Source: Anaerolineaceae bacterium UBA6107
GTDB lineage: Bacteria; Chloroflexota; Anaerolineae; Anaerolineales; Anaerolineaceae
DNA length: 6,344 bases
Direction of reading: 5' to 3'
Assembly (NCBI GenBank): GCA_002428455.1
Contig: DIWL01000063.1
Location: 3,770 to 10,113 of the forward strand
The position numbers were made by a program, and so were the translations under genes. The notes under the pieces are model-generated. The model did not search any database. It was not told the DNA's origin and worked only from the letters and a program-made list of their open reading frames with translations. Below, one piece after another: positions 1 through 5,261 of the stretch; the stretch's first letter is position 1; the number at the start of each line of letters is the position of its first letter.

Positions 1-48
1 ATAGGGTTTGAAGATTTGTCTTTTCATTCCCCTATTATATTAAACTTT

Positions 49-87
49 TGAGGCTGCCCCTACCTTTTGGGACAGCCTCATTTTTTT
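49..87 (+). terminator. Intrinsic terminator of an off-window plus-strand gene
   Basis: Bases 49-60 pair with 69-80 (TGAGGCTG, one C/A mismatch, then CCC with GGG). They leave an 8-base loop and are followed directly by seven T (81-87). The T-run lies only on the plus-strand side, so it ends transcription coming from the left edge. The 48 bases before it hold only short open frames, one of them stopping with TGA at 49-51, so I cannot say which frame the upstream gene uses or whether its end lies in the window. Confidence 0.85.
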
Positions 88-90
88 ACC

Positions 91-119
91 TTGCCCATTC
101 TTTTAGTGTGGTTTATAAT
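91..119 (+). promoter_or_regulatory. Sigma-70-type promoter of the tRNA-Gly gene
   Basis: A TTGCCC -35 box (91-96) and a perfect TATAAT -10 box (114-119) are separated by exactly 17 bases. This predicts a start near 126, about five bases before the mature tRNA 5' end. The preceding terminator ends at 87, so the tRNA is insulated from upstream transcription. Confidence 0.8.
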
Positions 120-130
120 GCGGTCGATAT

Positions 131-201
131 GCGGGCATAGCATAGTGGTAGTGCGGTAGCCTTCCAAGCTACTTAGACGGGTTCGATTCCCGTTGCCCGC
201 T
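131..201 (+). tRNA. tRNA-Gly, anticodon TCC
   Basis: The full cloverleaf can be folded by eye. The acceptor stem GCGGGCA (131-137) pairs with TGCCCGC (194-200). The D stem GCAT (140-143) pairs with GTGC (151-154). The anticodon stem GTAGC (156-160) pairs with GCTAC (168-172) around loop CTTCCAA, with anticodon TCC at 163-165. The T stem ACGGG (177-181) pairs with CCCGT (189-193) around TTCGATT. The discriminator is T201, as is usual for bacterial tRNA-Gly. The molecule is 71 bases long with a short variable loop. The 3' CCA is not encoded, so it must be added by a nucleotidyltransferase. It decodes GGA and, by wobble, GGG. It is a single-gene unit with its own promoter and terminator. Confidence 0.97.
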
Positions 202-204
202 CTA

Positions 205-229
205 AACAACCCGAACAGGGTTGTTTTTT
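205..229 (+). terminator. Intrinsic terminator of the tRNA-Gly unit
   Basis: AACAACCC (205-212) pairs perfectly with GGGTTGTT (218-225) around a GAACA loop, and the T-run extends to 229. It begins four bases after the tRNA discriminator. The 74 bases from 230 to the next gene end at 304 hold nothing I can name. Confidence 0.9.
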
Positions 230-303
230 GTCAGCAACGGGAGATTGTCTCATTTCCCTCTCTACAACAGATCGCGACAATGAAAAGTCTACGACTTCGT
301 CGA

Positions 304-447
304 TTATTTCTTGCGTGAGATGGCGATGCTGATCAACCCCAGCGCACCAATGGCAATGATCGCGCCGGTATTGAAATCAGTGAATATATAGAGCAAGGCT
401 GCAACGACGATCAGGATCAACCCGACAATAAATCGTGAGCGGTTCAT
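304..447 (-). CDS. Small two-helix membrane protein (47 aa), function unknown
   Basis: This is a 47-residue hydrophobic peptide with a basic N-terminus (MNRSR). It has a first membrane segment at about residues 6-22, a short polar turn with an Asp (TDFNTG), a Gly/Ala/Ile-rich second segment at about 27-43, and an SRKK tail. By the positive-inside rule both ends should be cytoplasmic. The frame is open further upstream, to an ATG at 507, but I chose the ATG at 447. A good Shine-Dalgarno stands seven bases before it, and the longer form would overlap the end of the acetyltransferase gene. It lies 28 bases after that gene and is probably co-transcribed with it. I recognise no family; small proteins of this kind are common and poorly characterised. 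Confidence 0.75.
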   Translation of the reverse strand: MNRSRFIVGLILIVVAALLYIFTDFNTGAIIAIGALGLISIAISRKK

Positions 448-454
448 CTGTATT

Positions 455-464
455 TCCTTTCTCC
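455..464 (-). promoter_or_regulatory. Ribosome binding site that sets the 47-aa start
   Basis: On the minus strand this reads GGAGAAAGGA, with AAAGGA ending seven bases before the ATG at 447. It supports the short reading of the small membrane protein over the upstream ATG at 507. Confidence 0.7.
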
Positions 465-475
465 AGCCCAGACCC

Positions 476-1390
476 TCAAATATCCTTATATTTTTTCCGG
501 TATTCAATGAACTCGCGCCGGCGCTGCATACCGTTACGCTCGTAGAACTGAACAGCAGTCTCGTTCACCGCTGCCACCCCCAGGGCGACCGAAACAGCCC
601 CGCGTTGTTGAAACAGGTGAAACATGTGGCGCAGCAGCCTGCCACCAAATCCCTTGCCCTGGTGATCCTGCCGCACTGCCAGTTGACGGATCCAACCGCT
701 GCCTTCCTCGTCATAAGACAAGGCCGCGGCGACCAGTTCTCCGGCATGCCGCACCAGGATGAAGCACTGCGGATCAAAACGCCCGCCCCGAAACACCAGA
801 TTACGCCACAGGTCGAGTGGAGCATCCACATGCCCCTGCCAGTTGAACGCCCGCTGGATCATAGTGTACAGTTCCATTTCATCCTCCGGCTGGTAAGCGC
901 GCAGGGAGTACTCTGCCGGCCACTCCACCGCTTCCACCGGCTTGGAGAGATCGATCTGCATGCGGTAATGATAGGTGTGGCGCGAAAATCCGGCGTTTTC
1001 ATACATTTCCTGCAGACGTTTGTGCGTGGCAGTGGCATAACCGATCAGGAACGGTCCGGCAGGGTAATTGCGACCAGCGGTCCTTTCAGCAGCGCGTTGG
1101 ATGCACAACCCAACCAGTTCATCCTCCAGCCCGAGCTGGCTGCGCGTCGGATCGATATAAACATCCATATGGCAGCCCTCGCTGACGTCACTCACATAGG
1201 CATAACCGAACAACTCTCCCGCTGCGTCGCGGGCGATCCAGGCATCCTGTGAATGGTCGAATTCATTCCACTCCTGCTCCAGATCCTCTCGACTGGTATC
1301 CGGTTCACCAAAATCAGCCAGATCACATTGGATCAAAAAAGAGAAAACCTCATCGATCATTACTTGATCAGGGTGCTCAATCTCATACAT
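476..1390 (-). CDS. Tandem GNAT-family N-acetyltransferase
   Basis: This 304-residue protein is built of two GNAT folds, the acetyl-CoA-dependent transferase fold. The C-terminal half (about 160-300) carries the classic signature: a beta strand RQLAVR, then the pyrophosphate-binding Q-x-x-G-x-G at 244-249 (QGKGFG), and later N276 and the FYERNGM segment at 282-288. The N-terminal half (about 1-150) has the GNAT layout, with MDVYIDP at 75-81 and YENAGF at 130-135. Its acetyl-CoA loop at 83-90 is degenerate and lacks the G-x-G. Duplicated GNATs with one inactive half are known, for example the mycothiol synthase MshD type. The substrate cannot be read from the sequence. The start is supported by AGGAG six bases upstream (1397-1401). 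It sits between an unrecognised gene (25-base gap) and a small membrane protein. Confidence 0.88.
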   Translation of the reverse strand: MYEIEHPDQVMIDEVFSFLIQCDLADFGEPDTSREDLEQEWNEFDHSQDAWIARDAAGELFGYAYVSDVSEGCHMDVYIDPTRSQLGLEDELVGLCIQRAAERTAGRNYPAGPFLIGYATATHKRLQEMYENAGFSRHTYHYRMQIDLSKPVEAVEWPAEYSLRAYQPEDEMELYTMIQRAFNWQGHVDAPLDLWRNLVFRGGRFDPQCFILVRHAGELVAAALSYDEEGSGWIRQLAVRQDHQGKGFGGRLLRHMFHLFQQRGAVSVALGVAAVNETAVQFYERNGMQRRREFIEYRKKYKDI

Positions 1391-1415
1391 GGGCTGCTCC
1401 TAAAAGAAGTAGATT

Positions 1416-1916
1416 CTATAGTCCCTTGATCTCACGAAACAGGCGCGACATATATAAATAAGTCTTCATATTGATCGCCTCGACCTTGAAAGGCAGGCTA
1501 TAGCCCCGCTCCGTGTAGTAACGGTACACGATCCCGTCTCTGAAGGAGGGCAACAGCGGGATCATGCTCGCGCCGCTCAGCAGCGGCTGCGGACTGCCGG
1601 CCGGCTTTAATATCGCGGACGTTCCCGGGCGCGAATCCAGGTATGCGACCAGAGACTCCGCCTGGGACAGCGTAAAAGTATCCTTTGCCTGCGAAACCAG
1701 GTTTAACCAGTTATCTATACCAGGGTTGTAACCTGCACTTTGAAGAACATCAAGGATTTCTTCGTCCGGCATCACCGGCTGGTAGGTGATCACCTGCATC
1801 GTACCGGCTTTACCATGTCGACCGCGGTAGGTGATCACAGCCCGGACCGAGTAACGCCCTGTCCAGGTTGGTACCTCTTCTGGCAACGGGATTGAGGATT
1901 CATATGATACATTCAT
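1416..1916 (-). CDS. Hypothetical protein (166 aa), no family recognised
   Basis: This is a soluble-looking protein with no signal peptide or membrane segment. Residues 20-46 (GRYSVRAVITYRGRHGKAGT, then MQVITY) look like paired beta strands. Residues 51-95 are helix-like and amphipathic, with a W-L-x-L-V core. Residues 120-163 mix aromatic and basic residues (YRYYTERGY, MKTYLYMSRLFREI). No Cys-pair metal site, nucleotide-binding loop or helix-turn-helix is evident. Shine-Dalgarno support is weak: AGGA lies ten bases before the ATG. It is the first gene of a leftward cluster, 25 bases before the acetyltransferase. Codon use and frame length suggest a real gene. The function is unknown, and a role tied to its GNAT neighbour is only a guess. 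Confidence 0.7.
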   Translation of the reverse strand: MNVSYESSIPLPEEVPTWTGRYSVRAVITYRGRHGKAGTMQVITYQPVMPDEEILDVLQSAGYNPGIDNWLNLVSQAKDTFTLSQAESLVAYLDSRPGTSAILKPAGSPQPLLSGASMIPLLPSFRDGIVYRYYTERGYSLPFKVEAINMKTYLYMSRLFREIKGL

Positions 1917-1973
1917 CTGTTCTTCATCCTAGTAGATGTTACAGATAGCCAATACTTACAACATTGTGATGGT

Positions 1974-2002
1974 TTGCCAATCCATTGTTATGCTATTATA
2001 GT
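1974..2002 (+). promoter_or_regulatory. Probable promoter of the 63-aa membrane protein, with symmetric -10
   Basis: TTGCCA (1974-1979) followed after 17 bases by TATAGT (1997-2002) is a good -35/-10 pair. An alternative -10, TATTAT at 1994-1999, has an extended TG at 1991-1992. Either places the start near 2006-2009, shortly before the Shine-Dalgarno at 2015-2020. The core CTATTATAG (1993-2001) is symmetric and gives TATAAT on the minus strand (2000-1995), so the leftward gene cluster might start here as well. I see no good minus-strand -35. Confidence 0.55.
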
Positions 2003-2028
2003 TATGTTAACACAAGGAGGAGAACATT

Positions 2029-2220
2029 ATGACAAGCAAAACAGTTAGCCGGATCCTGCTCATTGGAGGCGCTTTTTTATTCCTCCTGTCACTGCTCGCG
2101 GATTGGATAGGGTTGGGTTCTTACCCGGGTTTCAATTATGCCCAGTACGGGGGAATGGCGGTTGGATTGGTCTTTATCGCCTATGGCCTGCAAAAGATCA
2201 GGGCGAAGAAGAAACCATAG
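2029..2220 (+). CDS. Small two-helix membrane protein (63 aa), function unknown
   Basis: The 63 residues comprise a short basic start (MTSKTVSR), a first membrane segment at about 8-28, and a loop rich in Gly, Tyr and Asn (GLGSYPGFNYAQYGG). A second segment follows at about 41-54, and then a strongly basic cytoplasmic tail (QKIRAKKKP). Both ends should lie inside. The ATG has a strong AGGAGG eight bases upstream, so translation is probably efficient. It is a single-gene plus-strand unit, divergent from the hypothetical/GNAT cluster and convergent with the 112-residue membrane protein, with its own promoter and terminator. I recognise no family. Its layout resembles the 47-residue peptide at 304-447, but the sequences are not clearly related. 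Confidence 0.8.
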   Translation: MTSKTVSRILLIGGAFLFLLSLLADWIGLGSYPGFNYAQYGGMAVGLVFIAYGLQKIRAKKKP

Positions 2221-2261
2221 ACGAATTCACATTTTTTCATACCATCGCTGAAGTCAATTTC

Positions 2262-2322
2262 ACTGACCACAGCCTGCAGTTTTAGTTGAATCAGACTGAA
2301 ACAGGTTGCTGGTCAGTTTTTT
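2262..2322 (+). terminator. Long stem-loop terminator after the 63-aa gene
   Basis: ACTGACCA (2262-2269) pairs perfectly with TGGTCAGT (2310-2317). After a small internal loop, GCCTG (2272-2276) pairs with CAGGT (2302-2306, one G-U pair). The apical region, 25 bases long, contains a weaker CAGT/ACTG match. A six-T run follows (2317-2322). The T-run serves the plus strand only. The minus-strand gene ending at 2359 has no clear terminator of its own. The rest of the 138-base convergent spacer holds nothing else I can identify. Confidence 0.75.
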
Positions 2323-2358
2323 CTTTCCGATTATCCAGGTGGGAACCAACAACGCGGA

Positions 2359-2697
2359 TCAGGTGTTGATGAGGTATTCAACAACAAAAAATCCGCTCAC
2401 CAAAAATAGTATTCCCCCAATCACCACACCGAGCACCGCCGACCAGTTGCCTTTGTAGATCCCTTTTTGTTTGCGTGCCAGTACCAGCGCAATAACGCCC
2501 AGCACAAGCATTAAGAAACCTATGGCAAATAAACCGGTCACATGGATGAAAATGGTAGAGATGAGATCCGAACGTAATATAAACAGCTGCGACCACGGTA
2601 TCAGCAGCAAAGCTGGGACAAGCAGAATGATCAGAAAGCTGAATAAAGCAGTTATATTCAGTTTCTTTTTCTCAATTACGTGGTCCTTTTTCTTCAT
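2359..2697 (-). CDS. Three-helix membrane protein (112 aa), possibly DUF4190-like
   Basis: A lysine-rich cytoplasmic start (MKKKDHVIEKKK) leads to three hydrophobic segments, at about residues 16-36, 48-74 and 86-108. Segments two and three are joined by a basic loop (ARKQKGIYKGNW). The pattern G-x-I-A-L-x-L-A-R-K, a G/N-rich turn, then A-x-x-G-x-x-x-G resembles the DUF4190 type of small membrane protein. I hold that assignment loosely, and the function is unknown. The frame also opens at a TTG at 2709. I chose the ATG at 2697 because GGAG stands six bases before it, and that GGAG overlaps the TTG itself. It has its own promoter just upstream and is separated from the zinc-finger gene by a terminator, so it is a monocistronic unit. 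Confidence 0.75.
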   Translation of the reverse strand: MKKKDHVIEKKKLNITALFSFLIILLVPALLLIPWSQLFILRSDLISTIFIHVTGLFAIGFLMLVLGVIALVLARKQKGIYKGNWSAVLGVVIGGILFLVSGFFVVEYLINT

Positions 2698-2703
2698 ATC
2701 CGA

Positions 2704-2707
2704 CTCC
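2704..2707 (-). promoter_or_regulatory. Shine-Dalgarno that sets the 112-aa start
   Basis: GGAG on the minus strand is followed by a six-base spacer and the ATG at 2697. It overlaps the alternative TTG codon at 2709, which would have no ribosome binding site of its own. Confidence 0.65.
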
Positions 2708-2726
2708 AAGGCTTGAGAATTCCTGC

Positions 2727-2735
2727 ATTATATCA
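2727..2735 (-). promoter_or_regulatory. Extended -10 promoter for the 112-aa membrane protein
   Basis: The minus strand reads TGATATAAT, a perfect -10 (2732-2727) with an extended TG one base upstream. There is no recognisable -35 at 16-18 bases, which extended -10 promoters can tolerate. The predicted start near 2720 leaves a leader of about 22 bases before the ATG at 2697. Confidence 0.6.
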
Positions 2736-2788
2736 CCGCCAAATCTTAATCGTTCCCCCTGTCCACCACCGCTTGGTAACCTTAAATG

Positions 2789-2811
2789 AAAACTCCCGCT
2801 GGCGGGAGTTT
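2789..2811 (-). terminator. Terminator at the end of the YbbR-der-lepB-zinc finger operon
   Basis: AAACTCCCG (2790-2798) pairs perfectly with CGGGAGTTT (2803-2811) around a CTGG loop. Read on the minus strand, the stem lies five bases after the zinc-finger stop codon. It is followed by T and then CATTT, so the U-tract is modest: four T including the stem end. On the plus strand no gene would use it. Confidence 0.65.
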
Positions 2812-2816
2812 GGTGA

Positions 2817-3128
2817 TTACTCTGGTTGAGTAGAACGCTGCACCTTGGGTTTAGCGCGGGATTTGGCCGCCTTGACCCGTGCGGTGCCGATGGTCTTACC
2901 GGCATTGGGGCTTAATAGAAGGGTCAGACGGGTGAGCGCGTTCTCGTCGTATTCGCACCGCCCGCAAATATCACACACCCAGGCCGGAAAATCGGGCACT
3001 GCAATCAGTTCATCGCCCAGCCAGGTGAAGTAGGCAATATAGTCACGGTGCATGTGACCTGCCTGGCAATCCCGGCAAGGGAAAACTGGATCAATGTTGG
3101 GTAATGTGGTATCAACCATGCTTAACAC
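2817..3128 (-). CDS. YgiT-type zinc-finger protein
   Basis: This 103-residue protein has paired cysteines at 18/21 (CRDC) and 52/55 (CDIC), with a further Cys at 58. Between them lies a stretch ending in V-P-x-F-P-A-W-V-C. The spacing and the V-P-A-x-V-C pattern match the YgiT-type zinc finger, also found at the N-terminus of the MqsA antitoxin. No helix-turn-helix follows. Instead residues 84-98 form a basic tail (RVKAAKSRAKPKVQR) that could bind nucleic acid. Such proteins often sit beside a small toxin gene, but none is seen here. The GTG at 3128 has a weak AGGT six bases upstream. The ATG at 3119 (100 aa) is an equally possible start. It lies 51 bases after lepB and is followed by a terminator, so it is likely the last gene of that operon. 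Confidence 0.75.
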   Translation of the reverse strand: MLSMVDTTLPNIDPVFPCRDCQAGHMHRDYIAYFTWLGDELIAVPDFPAWVCDICGRCEYDENALTRLTLLLSPNAGKTIGTARVKAAKSRAKPKVQRSTQPE

Positions 3129-3179
3129 TCACTTACCTATAATTTATCATAGAATTTAAATATGTGGGGTGCGATATCA

Positions 3180-3803
3180 TTAATTATTTGTTAGATCCGC
3201 TGAAGCCACAACCGGCTGATGATGTGTGACCAGCTTGATCTCATCCAGCGGCCAGTAAACGATCAGGGCTTTGCCCACCACATCCGGGAACGGGACAAAT
3301 CCCCAACTGTGGGAATCAGAGGACTGGTTCCGGTTATCACCTAACACAAAAATGGAATCCTCGGGCACCTGCCAGGTACCGGCATACGCCGGTTCCGCCG
3401 CGATGTAGGGTTCATCCAACCGAACCCCGTTCACATACACTTCCCCGTTCTGCACAGCCACCTGGTCGCCTGGTTTTCCGATCAGGCGCTTGATAAAATC
3501 CTCGTTGTGACTGTTGGGATCGTGAAAGATCACCACATCACCTGTTTTCATTTCACCGAGTTTATATGCAAGCTTATTAACCAGGACAATATTACCTTCA
3601 TATAGAGTGGGCTGCATACTGATGTTCAAGACCCTGACGCGGGCAAAGACCGCATCGATCGCGAAATATAACAGAGCGGCCAAGAGCAGCGTCTGCAGCA
3701 ATTCTGAAAAGAAGGATCTGGCGGAAGTTCCGGGTTTACCCGGTGGTGTCAGGCTTTCGTCCAGGGTTTCATATTGCGAAGAAGGAGTAGGATCAAAGGT
3801 CAT
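3180..3803 (-). CDS. lepB: Signal peptidase I
   Basis: This membrane serine protease cleaves signal peptides from exported proteins on the outer face of the cytoplasmic membrane. The 207 residues begin with a polar, Pro-rich cytoplasmic segment (1-30). A single membrane helix follows at about 31-53, then the catalytic domain. The nucleophile is S62 in N-I-S-M-Q-P-T-L, and the general base is K105 in F-I-K-R-L-I-G. The conserved box GDNRNQSSDSHSWGFV is at 155-170, with His where many homologues have Arg. The length matches the short one-helix type of Gram-positive and related bacteria. The gene starts 25 bases after der. The ATG has no clear Shine-Dalgarno, and the nearest GAGG is about 23 bases upstream, spanning the der stop codon. 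No alternative start codon lies in frame before the upstream TAG. Confidence 0.96.
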   Translation of the reverse strand: MTFDPTPSSQYETLDESLTPPGKPGTSARSFFSELLQTLLLAALLYFAIDAVFARVRVLNISMQPTLYEGNIVLVNKLAYKLGEMKTGDVVIFHDPNSHNEDFIKRLIGKPGDQVAVQNGEVYVNGVRLDEPYIAAEPAYAGTWQVPEDSIFVLGDNRNQSSDSHSWGFVPFPDVVGKALIVYWPLDEIKLVTHHQPVVASADLTNN

Positions 3804-3828
3804 AGGATGAACGTGCGTCTATTCTACC

Positions 3829-5196
3829 TCAATCATGGCGCGGTTTTAACACCAATCGAATGGGAGTTCCGGTGAATGGGTATTCCTTGCGGATCTGGTT
3901 TTCAAGAAAGCGCAGATAGGTAAAGTGCGCCAACTGCGGATTATTGCAATAGATCATAAATGTAGGCGGATCGGTGCGCACCTGCGTACCGTAAAACAGT
4001 TTGATATTGGTACCGGTGCGTGAAGTGGGCGAATGCAACCCCTGGGCTTTCTGCAAAATGCGGTTGAGCGACCCGGTGGTTACATGGGCCAGTCTTTCTT
4101 CCTGAACCTGCAGGGCGACCGGAAGAACTTGGTCAAACCGTTGACCCGTTTTCGCTGATATGAACAACAGCGGTACGTAGTCCATAAAGTTGAGCTCCTG
4201 GCGGATGCGATCGGTGAATTGCAGCATCGTGTAGTTGTCTTTTTCGATCGCATCCCATTTGTTAACGATCACGACTGTGCTTTTCCATTCATCCTTCACA
4301 TAACCGGCAATGTGCGCATCCTGGGCAGTGATGCCTTCCACCGCATCGATCATTAATAAGGCCACGTCACAACGTTCAATGGCGCGCATGGAGCGCACCA
4401 CACTGAACTTCTCAACCCCCGGGTCCACTTTACCGCGGCGGCGGATGCCCGCCGTATCGATCAATGTGATCGGGATCCCCTCGTATTCGATTTTCGTGTC
4501 CACGGCGTCCCGCGTGGTGCCGGGAATATTGCTAACGATGGAGCGTTCCTCCCCGACAAGGCGGTTGAGCAAGCTCGATTTCCCCACGTTAGGTTTTCCG
4601 ACAATGGCGATCTTTACCGAATCATCCTCGACCTCCTGCTGTTGTTGCGGGAGTACTTTTAACAGGTCGTCGAGCAAGTCACCAGTGCCTGTTCCATGCA
4701 CCGCTGAGATGGGGTAAGGATCACCCAGACCTAATTCGTAAAACTCGTGCACCAAATCACGCTGACGGCTGCTATCGGCTTTGTTGACAACAAGAAGGAT
4801 GGGCGGTTGTGCGACGCCGTCCACCACCTTCTGGGTTTTGCGCAGTATGCTCGCAACTTCCATATCCGCCGGGGTAATCCCGCTGATGCCGTCGACAAGG
4901 AACAACACAGCATCGGCTTCCGAGGCTGCAAGCACCGCCTGCGAACGAATCTCCTCAATAAAATCAGCAGAATCGATCGACAGCGGACTCTTGCGACTGC
5001 CCGCCGTGGGATCGATCCCACCGGTATCCACCACGTCAAAAGCATGGCCGGACCACTCTGCCTCACCGAAAAGGCGGTCGCGCGTCGTACCAGGGGTATC
5101 GTCGACGATGGCGATGCGCTCTCCGCACAAGCGATTAAAGAGGGTGCTTTTTCCAACATTGGGTCTTCCGACCAGGGCAACTACCGATTTTGTCAT
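3829..5196 (-). CDS. der: Ribosome-assembly GTPase Der (EngA)
   Basis: Der is an essential double GTPase that acts in maturation of the 50S ribosomal subunit. All expected parts are present in 455 residues. GTPase domain 1 has GRPNVGKST (10-18), PGTTRD (35-40), DTGG (57-60) and NKAD (138-141). An acidic and Gln-rich linker spans about 184-192. GTPase domain 2 has GKPNVGKSS (200-208), PGTTRD (225-230), DTAG (247-250), NKWD (312-315) and SAK (347-349). The C-terminal KH-like domain contains the family's F-Y-x-T-Q-x-x-x-x-P-P-T-F segment near 401-413. No motif is damaged. Domain 1 has a short extra loop after its DTGG (about 61-75). The ATG at 5196 is preceded only by a weak GGA. It lies 65 bases after the YbbR-repeat gene and 25 before lepB, so the three are probably one transcript. 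Confidence 0.98.
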   Translation of the reverse strand: MTKSVVALVGRPNVGKSTLFNRLCGERIAIVDDTPGTTRDRLFGEAEWSGHAFDVVDTGGIDPTAGSRKSPLSIDSADFIEEIRSQAVLAASEADAVLFLVDGISGITPADMEVASILRKTQKVVDGVAQPPILLVVNKADSSRQRDLVHEFYELGLGDPYPISAVHGTGTGDLLDDLLKVLPQQQQEVEDDSVKIAIVGKPNVGKSSLLNRLVGEERSIVSNIPGTTRDAVDTKIEYEGIPITLIDTAGIRRRGKVDPGVEKFSVVRSMRAIERCDVALLMIDAVEGITAQDAHIAGYVKDEWKSTVVIVNKWDAIEKDNYTMLQFTDRIRQELNFMDYVPLLFISAKTGQRFDQVLPVALQVQEERLAHVTTGSLNRILQKAQGLHSPTSRTGTNIKLFYGTQVRTDPPTFMIYCNNPQLAHFTYLRFLENQIRKEYPFTGTPIRLVLKPRHD

Positions 5197-5208
5197 AGGT
5201 TTAATCCA

Positions 5209-5224
5209 GGGTAGTATTGTACCC
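5209..5224 (-). promoter_or_regulatory. Small inverted repeat in the YbbR-der gap, possible internal promoter
   Basis: GGGTA (5209-5213) and TACCC (5220-5224) form an inverted repeat around six bases. Within it the minus strand reads TACAAT (5221-5216), a fair -10. No matching -35 is present at 16-18 bases. There is no T-run, so it is not a terminator. It could be an internal promoter or operator for der, or chance. Confidence 0.25.
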
Positions 5225-5261
5225 CTGTTTATGGGTATGGGGCTTGTTACAGGTTGCGCGG

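Noticed and set aside
1..51. Possible C-terminal end of an upstream plus-strand gene (open to TGA at 49-51)
   Set aside because: Only 16 codons are visible, the stop codon lies inside the terminator stem, and the other two frames stop even earlier. The real frame cannot be decided.
448..507. Upstream extension of the 47-residue membrane protein to an ATG at 507
   Set aside because: It would overlap the end of the acetyltransferase gene, and the good ribosome binding site sits inside it, just before the ATG at 447.
605..1252. Open frame of 215 codons on the plus strand
   Set aside because: It lies entirely opposite the GNAT gene, which has clear family motifs and a ribosome binding site. The plus-strand translation shows no recognisable domain.
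2698..2709. TTG start for the three-helix membrane protein
   Set aside because: The TTG has no ribosome binding site of its own. The adjacent GGAG is ideally placed for the ATG at 2697.
2672..2905. 77-codon minus-strand frame spanning the zinc-finger end, the terminator and the membrane-protein start
   Set aside because: It runs through a hairpin terminator and a promoter, overlaps two better-supported genes in other frames, and its translation is low-complexity Pro/Arg/Ser.
2817..3128. A toxin-antitoxin pair built on the YgiT-type zinc finger
   Set aside because: Neither neighbour looks like an MqsR or DUF4258 toxin: one is lepB, the other a three-helix membrane protein. No short toxin-like frame lies in the adjoining gaps.
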